Positions 1 to 8,400 of a DNA stretch of 64,000 nucleotides are shown here, one piece after another; within the stretch, counting starts at the first letter, position 1, and each line of letters begins with the position of its first letter. The notes below the pieces were generated by a model. The model was not told the DNA's origin. It saw only the letters and a list, made by a program, of their open reading frames with translations, and did no database searches. A program made the position numbers and the translations under genes. The stretch is from Desulfobacter vibrioformis DSM 8776 (GTDB lineage: Bacteria; Desulfobacterota; Desulfobacteria; Desulfobacterales; Desulfobacteraceae), in the NCBI RefSeq assembly GCF_000745975.1, contig NZ_JQKJ01000002.1, positions 62,001-126,000 on the forward strand. The letters are read 5' to 3'.

Positions 1-881
1 CCCGGCCAGGCAAAAACGGTTTCCGTCAACACCGAGCCTTCAAGCAGGGTGCCGAAACCAAGGGCAATAACGGTAATCAATGGGATGGCACAATTGCCCA
101 GGGCATGCCCCCATATCACCTTCCACTCCTTGACGCCCTTTACCCGGGCAGTCAGAATATACTCCTGGCCAAGCTGCTCAATCATGAAGGACCGGGTCAT
201 TCTTGACAGATATGCCATGGAATAATACCCGAGAAGGGAGGCCGGCAGAATCAGATGATACACGGCGTTTCTGAAAATTTCCCACTCCCCGGCAATCATA
301 CTGTCCAGGGTCAAAAAGCCGGTGACAGGCGTCACAATGCCCTCATAAAAGACATCCACACGGCCGGGCCCCGGCAGCAGGTCAAGCCGGGCATAGAAAA
401 ACATCAACCCCATCAGCCCGAGCCAGAAAATGGGCAGGGAATATCCGAACAGGCCGATGACACGTGTGACATGGTCCAGAAAGCTGTCTCTTTTTACCGC
501 CGAGAATATGCCAAGGGGAATGCCCGCCAGAACGCCGATGACCGTAGCCGTGATGGCCAGTTCAAAGGTGGCCGGAAAAACCCTTAAAATGTCGTCAATC
601 ACAGGATTGGCCGTGAGCACGGATGTGCCGAAATCGCCGGTGAGCACATTTGAGATATAAATAAAAAACTGTTTCCACAGCGGCAGGTCCAGTCCCATGG
701 CAATGCGGGCTTTTTCATAAACCTGGGGCAAGGCTTTGTCGCCGACCACAGCCAGGACCGGGTCAATGGGAACAACCCGGCCAATGAGAAAGGTGATCAG
801 CAAAAGGCCCAGAAAGGTGGTTGACAGCATCACCAGTATCCGGACCGGCTGTTTTAGAGCCTGTTTGGTCATTAGGCCCAT
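1..881 (-). CDS. Dipeptide/oligopeptide ABC transporter permease, DppB type (3' end cut by window edge)
   Basis: Inner-membrane permease of a peptide-type ABC importer. The reading frame starts at the ATG at 881 (a second in-frame ATG lies at 872) and runs off the left edge without a stop. The translation begins MGLMTKQALKQPVRIL, followed by a first membrane helix and then the periplasmic loop with the GRVVPIDPVLAVVGD stretch typical of the DppB/OppB first permease. Further in are the segments around LFGYSLPIFWLGL and the cytoplasmic EAA-type loop near EYILTARVKGVKEWKVIWGH, which contacts the ATPase. It begins 7 bases after the stop of the binding-protein gene, so the two are one operon. The second permease and the ATPases would lie beyond the window. 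Substrate (peptide, nickel or other) cannot be decided. Confidence 0.85.
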   Translation of the reverse strand, partial: MGLMTKQALKQPVRILVMLSTTFLGLLLITFLIGRVVPIDPVLAVVGDKALPQVYEKARIAMGLDLPLWKQFFIYISNVLTGDFGTSVLTANPVIDDILRVFPATFELAITATVIGVLAGIPLGIFSAVKRDSFLDHVTRVIGLFGYSLPIFWLGLMGLMFFYARLDLLPGPGRVDVFYEGIVTPVTGFLTLDSMIAGEWEIFRNAVYHLILPASLLGYYSMAYLSRMTRSFMIEQLGQEYILTARVKGVKEWKVIWGHALGNCAIPLITVIALGFGTLLEGSVLTETVFAWP

Positions 882-888
882 GGTCAAA

Positions 889-2469
889 TTATTTGGTTAT
901 GTACTGGTAAAAATTACTGTCAAAATTTGGCCCCAGAATGAAATGGTTAACATTGGCCTTTTCAGCCACCACTTCAATCTTCTGGAACATGATCACAAAG
1001 GGAGAGCACTGCTGGTGTTCCCGCTGGAGATCCAGGTACATCCGGGCGCGTCTGGCCGTATCCCGTTCCAGGAGAGCGGCGTCGGCTTTTTGGGTCATCT
1101 CCGGGATATCCCAGGCATTTCTCCAGGCAAGGGATCTGGATTTCGCATCATCGGCGTTGTCCGGGTTGTGTGCAAAGGCGTTTGCATTGGTGTGCGGATC
1201 CATATAGTCCGGTCCCCAGTCTCCGATATAGATGTCGTGCCGGCGGGCCCGGTATTTGGTCAGGGTCTGCTTGCCGTCCCCGGGAATAATCTCAAGTTTT
1301 ATGCCGGCTTTGGCAAAGGTGGACTGGATGGAAAGGGCCATGGAGGTGAGCGGTTCGAAATTTCTTGTGTCCATGGTGACGGAGAATCCGTTCCCAAGGC
1401 CGGCTTTTTTTAAAAGTGTTTTTGCTTTTTCAATATCAAGGGAAAAAGGCGTTTCTTCCAGGGCGCCCGGAAATCCCTTTGGCAAAAAGGCCTGGTGCAA
1501 GGTGGCCTGGCCGTTCAGGATGGTCTGTTCCATGCCTTTGTAATCAATGAGATACTTAAGTGCCTGGCGCACCTCGGGTATCTTGAGATACTGGTTTTTC
1601 TGGTTCAGCCCCAGGTAATAGACCTTACCTTTGGCCCTTTTCTGAAGCGTTATCTCTGTATTGTTTTCCAGACTTTTCAGATCATCCGCAGTCAGGTTTC
1701 TTGCCATATCAATGTCGCCTTTTTCGAGCAGCATGCGCTGGCTGGAAGATTCGGTGATATGCCGGATGATGATGCGTTTCAATTTCGGCGCATCTCCCCA
1801 GTAATGTTTGTTGGCATCAAGCATCATGATTTCCGATGCTTTCCAGGTTCTTAATGTATAGGGCCCGGAACCGGCATATCCGGTCCTAAGCCAGCCATAG
1901 CCAAGATCACCGTCCTGTTCATGTGCCATGACCTCTTTTTTATCCACAACAGACCCGGCTGTTGAGGTCAGGCAGTAAAGCAGAAAGGTGGGGGCATAGG
2001 CTTTATCCACAACGATCTTTACCGTGTAATCATCCACCTTGGTTATGGTTTTTTCCACGTTGTCAGGCGTAAATCCAAACCGGGCCAGGATAAAGGCCGG
2101 CGACTTGTCAAGCAGGATAACACGGCGAAGGGAAAAGACGACATCGTCTGCTGACAGCGTGTTACCCGAGGCAAAGATCACCCCTTTCCTGATTTTAAAT
2201 ACATAAGTCAACCCATCATCTGAGATCTCCCAGGTTTGAGCAATACCCGGATAGATTTCACTGACATGATCAACATTATATTTAATCAGGCGGTCGTATG
2301 CGTTTGCGGCATATTCAGCACCGGAAAGTTCAAAAATTTCCGCCGGATCCAGTGAAATAATATCATCTATTTTAAACGCCATGACAAGGGTGTCTTTTGG
2401 GGGGGAGGCCTGGGCTGTCTGTACCGCAGATAAACACAGGGCAAAGGCAAGCAAAAACAGCTTCTTCAT
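889..2469 (-). CDS. ABC transporter substrate-binding protein, family 5
   Basis: Periplasmic solute-binding protein of the peptide/nickel (SBP_bac_5) family, 526 residues, the usual length. Residues 1-21 form a signal peptide ending in an A-x-A-type site (TAQA/SPPKD). There is no lipobox Cys, so it is probably soluble. The family-typical early motif around SLDPAEIFELSGAEYAANAYD is followed by LTYVFKIRKGVIFASG, the conserved ligand-domain strand. It delivers its ligand to the permease encoded immediately downstream. The start ATG at 2469 is preceded by a GAGGAGAAGAG-like purine stretch. Ligand specificity cannot be read from sequence; oligopeptide binding is the default for the family. Confidence 0.88.
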   Translation of the reverse strand: MKKLFLLAFALCLSAVQTAQASPPKDTLVMAFKIDDIISLDPAEIFELSGAEYAANAYDRLIKYNVDHVSEIYPGIAQTWEISDDGLTYVFKIRKGVIFASGNTLSADDVVFSLRRVILLDKSPAFILARFGFTPDNVEKTITKVDDYTVKIVVDKAYAPTFLLYCLTSTAGSVVDKKEVMAHEQDGDLGYGWLRTGYAGSGPYTLRTWKASEIMMLDANKHYWGDAPKLKRIIIRHITESSSQRMLLEKGDIDMARNLTADDLKSLENNTEITLQKRAKGKVYYLGLNQKNQYLKIPEVRQALKYLIDYKGMEQTILNGQATLHQAFLPKGFPGALEETPFSLDIEKAKTLLKKAGLGNGFSVTMDTRNFEPLTSMALSIQSTFAKAGIKLEIIPGDGKQTLTKYRARRHDIYIGDWGPDYMDPHTNANAFAHNPDNADDAKSRSLAWRNAWDIPEMTQKADAALLERDTARRARMYLDLQREHQQCSPFVIMFQKIEVVAEKANVNHFILGPNFDSNFYQYITK

Positions 2470-2483
2470 TCTCTTCTCCTCTT

Positions 2484-2542
2484 AAAAAAACAAACCAAAG
2501 CAACACGACCCAAGAAACATGCCTTTTGTCGCTTTGCTTTGG
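2484..2542 (-). terminator. Intrinsic terminator after the aldolase gene
   Basis: Read on the minus strand, the 9-bp perfect stem CCAAAGCAA / TTGCTTTGG (2542-2534 with 2503-2495) carries an inner CGAC/GTCG pairing and is followed by TTTGTTTTTTT. It lies 22 bases past the aldolase stop and ends just before the binding-protein gene, so it separates the two minus-strand transcription units. Confidence 0.8.
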
Positions 2543-2564
2543 AATCGGGAATCAGGGACGGCAA

Positions 2565-3596
2565 TCAGATGTTTTTTCCAAGGGAAGTGCCTTCAGATCT
2601 TAAGTCCCGGCAGGCCTGCATAATGCGGTCAGCCATGCCCCGCTCAGCTTTTTTGCCCCAGGAGCGGGGATCGTACACCTTTTTGTTGCCCACTTCCCCT
2701 TCAATTTTGAGCACACCATCATAATTTTTCATCATATGGTCTGCCACGGGCCGGGTATAGGCGTACTGGGTGTCTGTGTCCACGTTCATTTTAACCACCC
2801 CGTAATCAAGGGCCTCGTGGATGTCCTTTAATTCAGAACCGGATCCGCCGTGGAATACCAGGTCCAGCCGGGTGTCCGCGCCAAGCGCCTTGGCCACGGC
2901 GTCCTGGCCGTCTTTTAAAATTGTGGGTTTGAGCACCACATTACCCGGCTTGTACACCCCATGCACATTGCCGAAGGTCGCGGCCAGAAGAAAGCGTCCC
3001 ATGGCACCCAGTTCCGTTGCAGCCAGCACCATGTCCCGGGGTGTTGTATACAGTTTTTCTTTTTTCACATCCGAGGTATCATGCCCGTCTTCCTCGCCGC
3101 CAACCACGCCGATTTCAATTTCCAGAATCAGGTCATTGGCCATACAGTCCGCCATAATCTTTTTGGCGGCGGCAATATTTTCAGCCATGGGCAGGGCTGA
3201 GCCGTCATACATGTGGGAACTGAACAGGTTGGGCAGTCCCTTGGCACGGCGCTTTGCCGTCTCTTGAATCAGGGGCATTAAAAAAGGGTCCACATATTCA
3301 GGGTGGCAGTGATCCGTATGAAGGGCAATATTGACATCATAACAGGCTGCCATGGAATGGGCAAATTCAGCCAGGGCAATGGCGCCTTTATAGGATTGCC
3401 CCACGCCCAGGCCCGAGGCAAAGCTGCCCCCGCCTGTGGAAACCTGGATAATTCCGTCGCTGTTGGCCTCTTTGAATGCTAAAAGTGCGGCATTAATGGT
3501 TTCGCTTGAGGTGGTGTTAATGGCCGGGTATGCAAACTTGTTCTGTTTGGCATTATCCAGCATCCGGCAATATTGCTGATGGTTGACGATTGGCAT
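2565..3596 (-). CDS. fba: Class II fructose-bisphosphate aldolase
   Basis: Zinc-dependent aldolase that interconverts fructose-1,6-bisphosphate with glyceraldehyde-3-phosphate and dihydroxyacetone phosphate; cytoplasmic; glycolysis/gluconeogenesis. 343 residues, close to the E. coli FbaA length. Visible signatures: HTDHC at 93-97 (catalytic Asp and zinc His), EIEIGVVGGEEDG (metal-binding Glu and the glycine loop), NVHGVYKPGN (zinc His and phosphate loop) and FHGGSGS (third zinc His), followed by KMNVDTDTQYA. The start ATG at 3596 has AGGAG 7 bases upstream. It is a single-gene unit ended by the terminator at 2484-2542, upstream of and opposite to the metal-efflux operon. Confidence 0.93.
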   Translation of the reverse strand: MPIVNHQQYCRMLDNAKQNKFAYPAINTTSSETINAALLAFKEANSDGIIQVSTGGGSFASGLGVGQSYKGAIALAEFAHSMAACYDVNIALHTDHCHPEYVDPFLMPLIQETAKRRAKGLPNLFSSHMYDGSALPMAENIAAAKKIMADCMANDLILEIEIGVVGGEEDGHDTSDVKKEKLYTTPRDMVLAATELGAMGRFLLAATFGNVHGVYKPGNVVLKPTILKDGQDAVAKALGADTRLDLVFHGGSGSELKDIHEALDYGVVKMNVDTDTQYAYTRPVADHMMKNYDGVLKIEGEVGNKKVYDPRSWGKKAERGMADRIMQACRDLRSEGTSLGKNI

Positions 3597-3981
3597 GAGA
3601 TATCTCCTAAATGAAATTCAAATGTTCAACAATACCCTATCCAAAGGAATTTGAAAATCATAAAAAATCCTGTTGGTAAACGGGTATTGAAACCAAAGTT
3701 GAATTCATATACGCCATGCTAGCTTGGTGGAAAGTTATCCAAGCTATCTTGATCGGATGATTTTTCATGGCGATTGCCCTGCGAAAAGATGAATTTGCTA
3801 TTGAGTTCAGATCTCAAAAACCATATATTAATCAGCAATCATCTAAAAACGTCACCTTACTCTTTGATTCGTTTTTTTTTTACCGGAAGCTGCTGTGTCA
3901 GATTAATCCGCATATAGTTATCCGACTGGCTCAAGCAGCGGTTACATTGATTTTAACCTAATCAAACCAAAAGGAATGTCA
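3597..3981. other. Divergent intergenic region with an 8-bp palindrome
   Basis: About 385 bases without a gene between the aldolase (minus) and the metal-efflux operon (plus), so it must hold both promoters. A perfect inverted repeat TAGCTTGG / CCAAGCTA lies at 3720-3727 and 3739-3746 with an 11-base spacer. That is the size of a repressor or activator half-site pair. No regulator gene is adjacent, and I do not see convincing -35/-10 hexamers. Confidence 0.4.
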
Positions 3982-5334
3982 ATGGGACGATCACTTCTTT
4001 TAACCCTGCTTTTGGGATTATGGGGCCTGGTATTTCTGCCTGTCCAGGCACTGGCACTGGAAGACGGACCCAGCCTTCCTGAAATTGAAGCCAGACTGGC
4101 AGACACCCTTGAACTCAGGGACCTGCTCACCTATGCCTATGAGTCAAATCCCTCCATTACCGCATCCCGGGCATCATGGAATGCCTTTATCGAGAACTAC
4201 AGGATCGGTAAAAGCTACCCGGATCCCCAGCTGATGACCACCTATTTCCCCAAGCCCATTGAGACAAGGCTGGGGCCCCAGGACTGGAACCTGACCCTGT
4301 CCCAGGCCATTCCTTTTCCCGGAACCCTCTCCCAGAAAGGCAAGGTGCTGGAAGCAGATGCGAAAATTGCCAGGTTGAAACTGGATAAAACCGTCAGGGA
4401 TATCATTACATCCGTTTCCAGGTCCTATTACGAACTGGTCTATATCCAGAAGGCCATTGAGGTGGCCGGGGCAAATCTTGATATCAACAAACAGCTGACT
4501 GCTATAAGCGAAAATGCCTATGCCGGGGATAAGGCTCTTTTTTATGATGTGTCCAAGGCCCAGGCCCAGACTGCCCAGATCCGTTACGACATTATCCTGC
4601 TCCAGGAACTTGCACAGACCGAAAAGACAAACCTTAACGCCCTGCTCAACAGACCTCCCGAAGCCCCTCTCGGCCAGGCCGTGTCCCTGCCGGCCAGAAA
4701 GGTGGTCTACGCCCTTGAGCAGATCTACGAACTGGCCTCGCTTTACCAGGAAGACATCCTCATCGCAGACCAGGAGGTGGAAAAATCCGGAGAAGCTGTC
4801 CGGCTTGCCCGGTACGAAAACCTTCCCACCTTTAAACTGGGGCTTTTTTACGCCGGAATCGGAGAACCGGATGTGGCGACCCCGCCCAAGGATGCCGAAG
4901 ACGATGCACTGGGGATACAGGCGGGTCTCAGCCTGCCCCTGTGGTTTGGGAAAAACATCAGCCGCACGGCAAAGGCCCGGGCCCTTGAAATTCAAGCCCG
5001 GGCTCAGAAACAGGTCTCCATAAACACCATTCGGTCCAAGATCAGCCAGATATGGTTCAAACTTCAGAACTCGGACCGTTTGATCACCCTGTATAAAACA
5101 CATTTGCTGCCCAATGCCATGGCCTCCCTCGGTACTGCTGAAACCTGGTTTCGTGAGGGTAAGGGAAGCTTCAGCGATTATCTGGAAATCCAGGCCACGG
5201 CTTATAATTTTCAGCTTTCCCTTGAACGGGCCCGGGCCGACTATGCGAAAAACCTTGCCCGGCTGGAGCAGCTGGCCGGGGTCATCCTGGACCTCAAGCG
5301 GCCAGAACCGGATAAAGGAGATAAAGACCAATGA
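3982..5334 (+). CDS. TolC-family outer membrane efflux protein (CusC-like)
   Basis: Outer membrane channel for the tripartite RND efflux system downstream. The protein has a signal peptide (GRSLLLTLLLGLWGLVFLPV, cleavage near QALA) and then long amphipathic helical repeats typical of TolC. Each half contains the pattern seen around SVSRSYYELVYIQKAIEVA and the NALLNRPPEAPLG loop. Two ATGs are available, at 3976 and 3982. AAGGA at 3971-3975 abuts the first and is 6 bases from the second, so 3982 is preferred (450 residues). Its stop overlaps the next start in an ATGA, which indicates translational coupling. It is the first gene of a five-gene operon. Confidence 0.85.
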   Translation: MGRSLLLTLLLGLWGLVFLPVQALALEDGPSLPEIEARLADTLELRDLLTYAYESNPSITASRASWNAFIENYRIGKSYPDPQLMTTYFPKPIETRLGPQDWNLTLSQAIPFPGTLSQKGKVLEADAKIARLKLDKTVRDIITSVSRSYYELVYIQKAIEVAGANLDINKQLTAISENAYAGDKALFYDVSKAQAQTAQIRYDIILLQELAQTEKTNLNALLNRPPEAPLGQAVSLPARKVVYALEQIYELASLYQEDILIADQEVEKSGEAVRLARYENLPTFKLGLFYAGIGEPDVATPPKDAEDDALGIQAGLSLPLWFGKNISRTAKARALEIQARAQKQVSINTIRSKISQIWFKLQNSDRLITLYKTHLLPNAMASLGTAETWFREGKGSFSDYLEIQATAYNFQLSLERARADYAKNLARLEQLAGVILDLKRPEPDKGDKDQ

Positions 5335-6854
5335 AACCTCTGATATGGATGATCACAGTTCTTGCTCTTTTTTCATCTTCTTCTGTGTCTGGGAGCTATC
5401 GCCAGATGAAAAAAGAACTGAACACCTACCAGCCGCCGGCAATTTTTAGCATACCCGAAGCAGCACCGTCCGCCACAGTAAAAGAAGATTTCCAGGACAA
5501 AGGGACGACCGGGCCGGACGCTTTTGCATCTGTCAAGCCCGGGTTTGAGAGGGACCTGGCCACCATGGTACAAAACAGGGTCGATCCGGATACCTATTCG
5601 CACATCAAGAAAATTGCCGGGGACGAAACAGCCCTGATCCGCCTTCTGGGGCAGCGGGTGAAGCCCGAGGAAATCAAGGCCATTGCCCTTTTGAGGAATC
5701 CGGAAATCCGGGCCGCAGGAGAAAAAATCCTGGCCGAAATTCAGTCCTTTGACCAGGTGATGAATCTGGACGACCAGCTGCGCCGGTACAGCACATTCAC
5801 CGCAGCTGTCAACAACAAGGTCGGACCGGTAAAGGCAAAGGATTCGGTTAAAATGGCCTTCCCCTCCCCGGGCCTGACCGCACTGAAGGGAAAGATCGTT
5901 GAGAACACGGTCTCACAACAGATGGAAAAGGCGGCTGTGACCATTAAGACCGTTATAAGAGATGTTGAAACCGTGTTCCGGGATCTTGACTTCATCACCC
6001 GGTCCATCAGGATTACCCGGGACACCATTGCGGCCTTTGATCGACTCAAAGATGTGGCAACAATTCTCTACAGAAGCGGAAAGACAAGCTTTCAGGATGT
6101 GATCAAAATCAATATCAAACTGGAAGAACTCAAGGAAAGCCTTGTGACCTTGGCCTCTGAGAAAAAGACGGTGTCCATCCGGTTATGTGAACTCCTGGAT
6201 CTTCCCTGGTTTGAAGTCGGCAAACTTGAATCTGCCCCCTTGCCTGGAAACCTCCCGGCAGAGGCGGGTCTGTATGTCCAGGCCCGGGCTCACCGCCAGG
6301 AACTTGCGGCACTCAGATTCCAGGTTGATAAAGTGGCGGGAATGGTGGAAATGGCCGAGACCATGACCCAGGCCCGGACAACGCTGGGGTTCTCTTTCAA
6401 TGATGCCGGCCTGGTGAACACCACAGGCACCGATGCCCCAAAAGAAGCCTTTGCCACCCAAACCATGGCAGCCATGGGAAACAACAGCCCGGTCCGGGCC
6501 TGGTACGGTGTCAGTGAACCCTGGCTCGAACAGACCCGGAAAACCCTTTCCAGCCTGAAAAACACCCTTGAGGCCCAGGAAAATGCAACGGACAGAATGG
6601 TCAGGCAAACCTGGTTCAAGGCGGATAAAAACCACAGGGAACACCTTTTATACCGGGATAAGATCCTGCCCATGGCCAAATCGGCCCTGGATGTGACCAC
6701 ACGGGAATACGAGACCGGGTCCATTCCATTTTCCCAGGCCATCGACTCCTATACTTACTGGCTGAAGGTGCAACTGACCATTGCCAGGAAAAATTCGGAC
6801 TACGGCATCTCCTTTGCAGAACTGGAGTACGTTATCGGAAAACCGCTCAGATAA
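5331..6854 (+). CDS. Second TolC-like outer membrane efflux family protein
   Basis: 507 residues, starting inside the ATGA overlap with the preceding channel gene. A short hydrophobic N-terminus (LIWMITVLALFSSSSVSGS) is followed by a roughly 90-residue low-conservation stretch. After that come long alpha-helical segments with TolC-like periodicity, for example residues 180-300 around DVETVFRDLDFITRSIRITR and the terminal part ending in the SFAELEYVIGKPLR loop typical of OEP family C-termini. It is diverged from the first channel gene, so the two are not a recent duplication. It could be a second channel, or an accessory periplasmic partner of the same pump. It is placed between channel and adaptor genes. 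Confidence 0.7.
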   Translation: MKPLIWMITVLALFSSSSVSGSYRQMKKELNTYQPPAIFSIPEAAPSATVKEDFQDKGTTGPDAFASVKPGFERDLATMVQNRVDPDTYSHIKKIAGDETALIRLLGQRVKPEEIKAIALLRNPEIRAAGEKILAEIQSFDQVMNLDDQLRRYSTFTAAVNNKVGPVKAKDSVKMAFPSPGLTALKGKIVENTVSQQMEKAAVTIKTVIRDVETVFRDLDFITRSIRITRDTIAAFDRLKDVATILYRSGKTSFQDVIKINIKLEELKESLVTLASEKKTVSIRLCELLDLPWFEVGKLESAPLPGNLPAEAGLYVQARAHRQELAALRFQVDKVAGMVEMAETMTQARTTLGFSFNDAGLVNTTGTDAPKEAFATQTMAAMGNNSPVRAWYGVSEPWLEQTRKTLSSLKNTLEAQENATDRMVRQTWFKADKNHREHLLYRDKILPMAKSALDVTTREYETGSIPFSQAIDSYTYWLKVQLTIARKNSDYGISFAELEYVIGKPLR

Positions 6855-6871
6855 TTATCGGGAATACCACT

Positions 6872-8383
6872 ATGAAAAAAAAGAATACAGTCATCATCGT
6901 CATCCTCACGGCATTGATAACAGGTTGCATTGTCTACCTGGCCCTGACCTTTTTGCAGCCAACCGGGGGAAATGGTACAGATACCGCTGGGTCAGCCACC
7001 GGGAATACGGCGTCAAAGGAAAGGAAAATCATCTACTGGAAAGCCCCCATGGACCCCACCGAGATCTATGATGAACCCGGAAAAAGTAAAATGGGCATGG
7101 ATCTGGTTCCTGTATACGAGGATGAGGTTGCAGACACCGGCAGTGAAACAGATGAACGCAAAATCGCTTACTGGAAAGCGCCCATGGATCCCGCCGAAAT
7201 CTACGAAGCCCCCGGGAAAAGCAAAATGGGCATGGACCTTGTCCCCGTGTACGAAGATGAACTGGTGGGCGGTGTGGATATCAAGATTAATCCGGTTGTT
7301 GAACAGAATATGGGCCTCAGGGTGGCCAAGGTGGAAAAAGGGGTGCTGAACCACACCATCAAAACCTATGGCCATGTAACCTTTGACGAGACCCGCACCG
7401 GTATCGTCAGTCTGAAGGCCGGCGGATGGATTGAGAAGCTGTATGCCGACTACACCGGTTTTGTGGTGGAAAAAGGAGCGCCCCTTTATGAAATCTATTC
7501 ACCTTCCCTTCTGGCATCCCAGGAGGAGTATCTTTCGGCATTTAAGAACTTCCGGCAGAATAAAAGCCTTATGAATCAGACCATTCTGGAGTCAGCCCAA
7601 AAAAGGCTTTTGTATTACGACATCGCACAAGAAGAGATCGACCAGATCGAAAAAACCGGAAAAGTCAGCAAAACCCTGACTGTGAGATCGCCGTACAGGG
7701 GCGTGGTGGTCTCAAAGAATGTCATTGAAGGCACTTATGTGAAAACCGGGGAAAGCCTGTTCACCATCGCAGATTTATCCACCGTCTGGGTGGAAGCCCA
7801 TATTTTCGAGTATGAGCAGAATCTGGTCTATGAAGGCCAGAACGTTGAAATGACGCTTTCCTATATTCCGGGCAAAACCTATATGGGAAAAATCGCTTAT
7901 ATATTCCCCTATCTTCAGCCCAAGACCCGGGATGTGGTCATCCGACTCTCCTTTGATAATGCCGATGGAAAACTCAAGCCCGACATGTTTGCCCGGATCA
8001 AGATCGACACCGCCCCGGAAAATCCGGGACAGTCAATTCCTGCAGAGGCAGTGATCCATTCCGGTGATAAAAAGATCGTATTCGTGGCCAAAGGAAATGG
8101 CCGGTTCACCCCCAGGGAGGTGACCACCGGAATGTTTCTTGACCAGGGCCGTATCCAGGTGCTCAGCGGCCTGGTCCAGGGCGACAATATCGTTGTATCC
8201 GGCCAGTTCCTCCTGGATTCAGAATCAAAGCTCAAGGAGGCCATACAGAAGATGATCGAATCCAAGTCCAAGGGTCCTGCCAAGGCCGGCAGGGAAGCGG
8301 ATGCCGGGGCTTCGGACGATTTCTTCAACGACATGGAAAAGCAACCGGACGCTGGAGATGATTTCTTTAAGGATATGGAATAA
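6872..8383 (+). CDS. RND efflux periplasmic adaptor (CusB-like) with two heavy-metal-binding domains
   Basis: Membrane-fusion protein linking the inner-membrane RND pump to the TolC channel, 503 residues. After an N-terminal anchor (residues about 7-28) come two near-identical copies of the small heavy-metal-binding domain, at about 53-85 and 97-130. Each has the core KAPMDP..IY..PGKSKMGMDLVPVYEDE, in which Met residues are likely Cu(I)/Ag(I) ligands. The barrel-sandwich hybrid and beta-barrel regions follow (LTVRSPYRGVVVSKNVIEGT; IADLSTVWVEAHIFEYEQN). The acidic tail repeats DDFFNDME / DDFFKDME. One such domain is usual for CusB relatives; two in tandem is less common and may add metal-capture capacity. 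Confidence 0.9.
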   Translation: MKKKNTVIIVILTALITGCIVYLALTFLQPTGGNGTDTAGSATGNTASKERKIIYWKAPMDPTEIYDEPGKSKMGMDLVPVYEDEVADTGSETDERKIAYWKAPMDPAEIYEAPGKSKMGMDLVPVYEDELVGGVDIKINPVVEQNMGLRVAKVEKGVLNHTIKTYGHVTFDETRTGIVSLKAGGWIEKLYADYTGFVVEKGAPLYEIYSPSLLASQEEYLSAFKNFRQNKSLMNQTILESAQKRLLYYDIAQEEIDQIEKTGKVSKTLTVRSPYRGVVVSKNVIEGTYVKTGESLFTIADLSTVWVEAHIFEYEQNLVYEGQNVEMTLSYIPGKTYMGKIAYIFPYLQPKTRDVVIRLSFDNADGKLKPDMFARIKIDTAPENPGQSIPAEAVIHSGDKKIVFVAKGNGRFTPREVTTGMFLDQGRIQVLSGLVQGDNIVVSGQFLLDSESKLKEAIQKMIESKSKGPAKAGREADAGASDDFFNDMEKQPDAGDDFFKDME

Positions 8384-8400
8384 AAAACAAGGACGCTGTA

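Noticed and set aside
4174-5331. Long minus-strand open frame (385 codons) opposite the first TolC gene
   Set aside because: The plus-strand frame has a signal peptide, a ribosome site and TolC-like helices; the minus frame is Gly/Pro-rich, unlike a folded protein, and is a mirror of GC-rich codon use.
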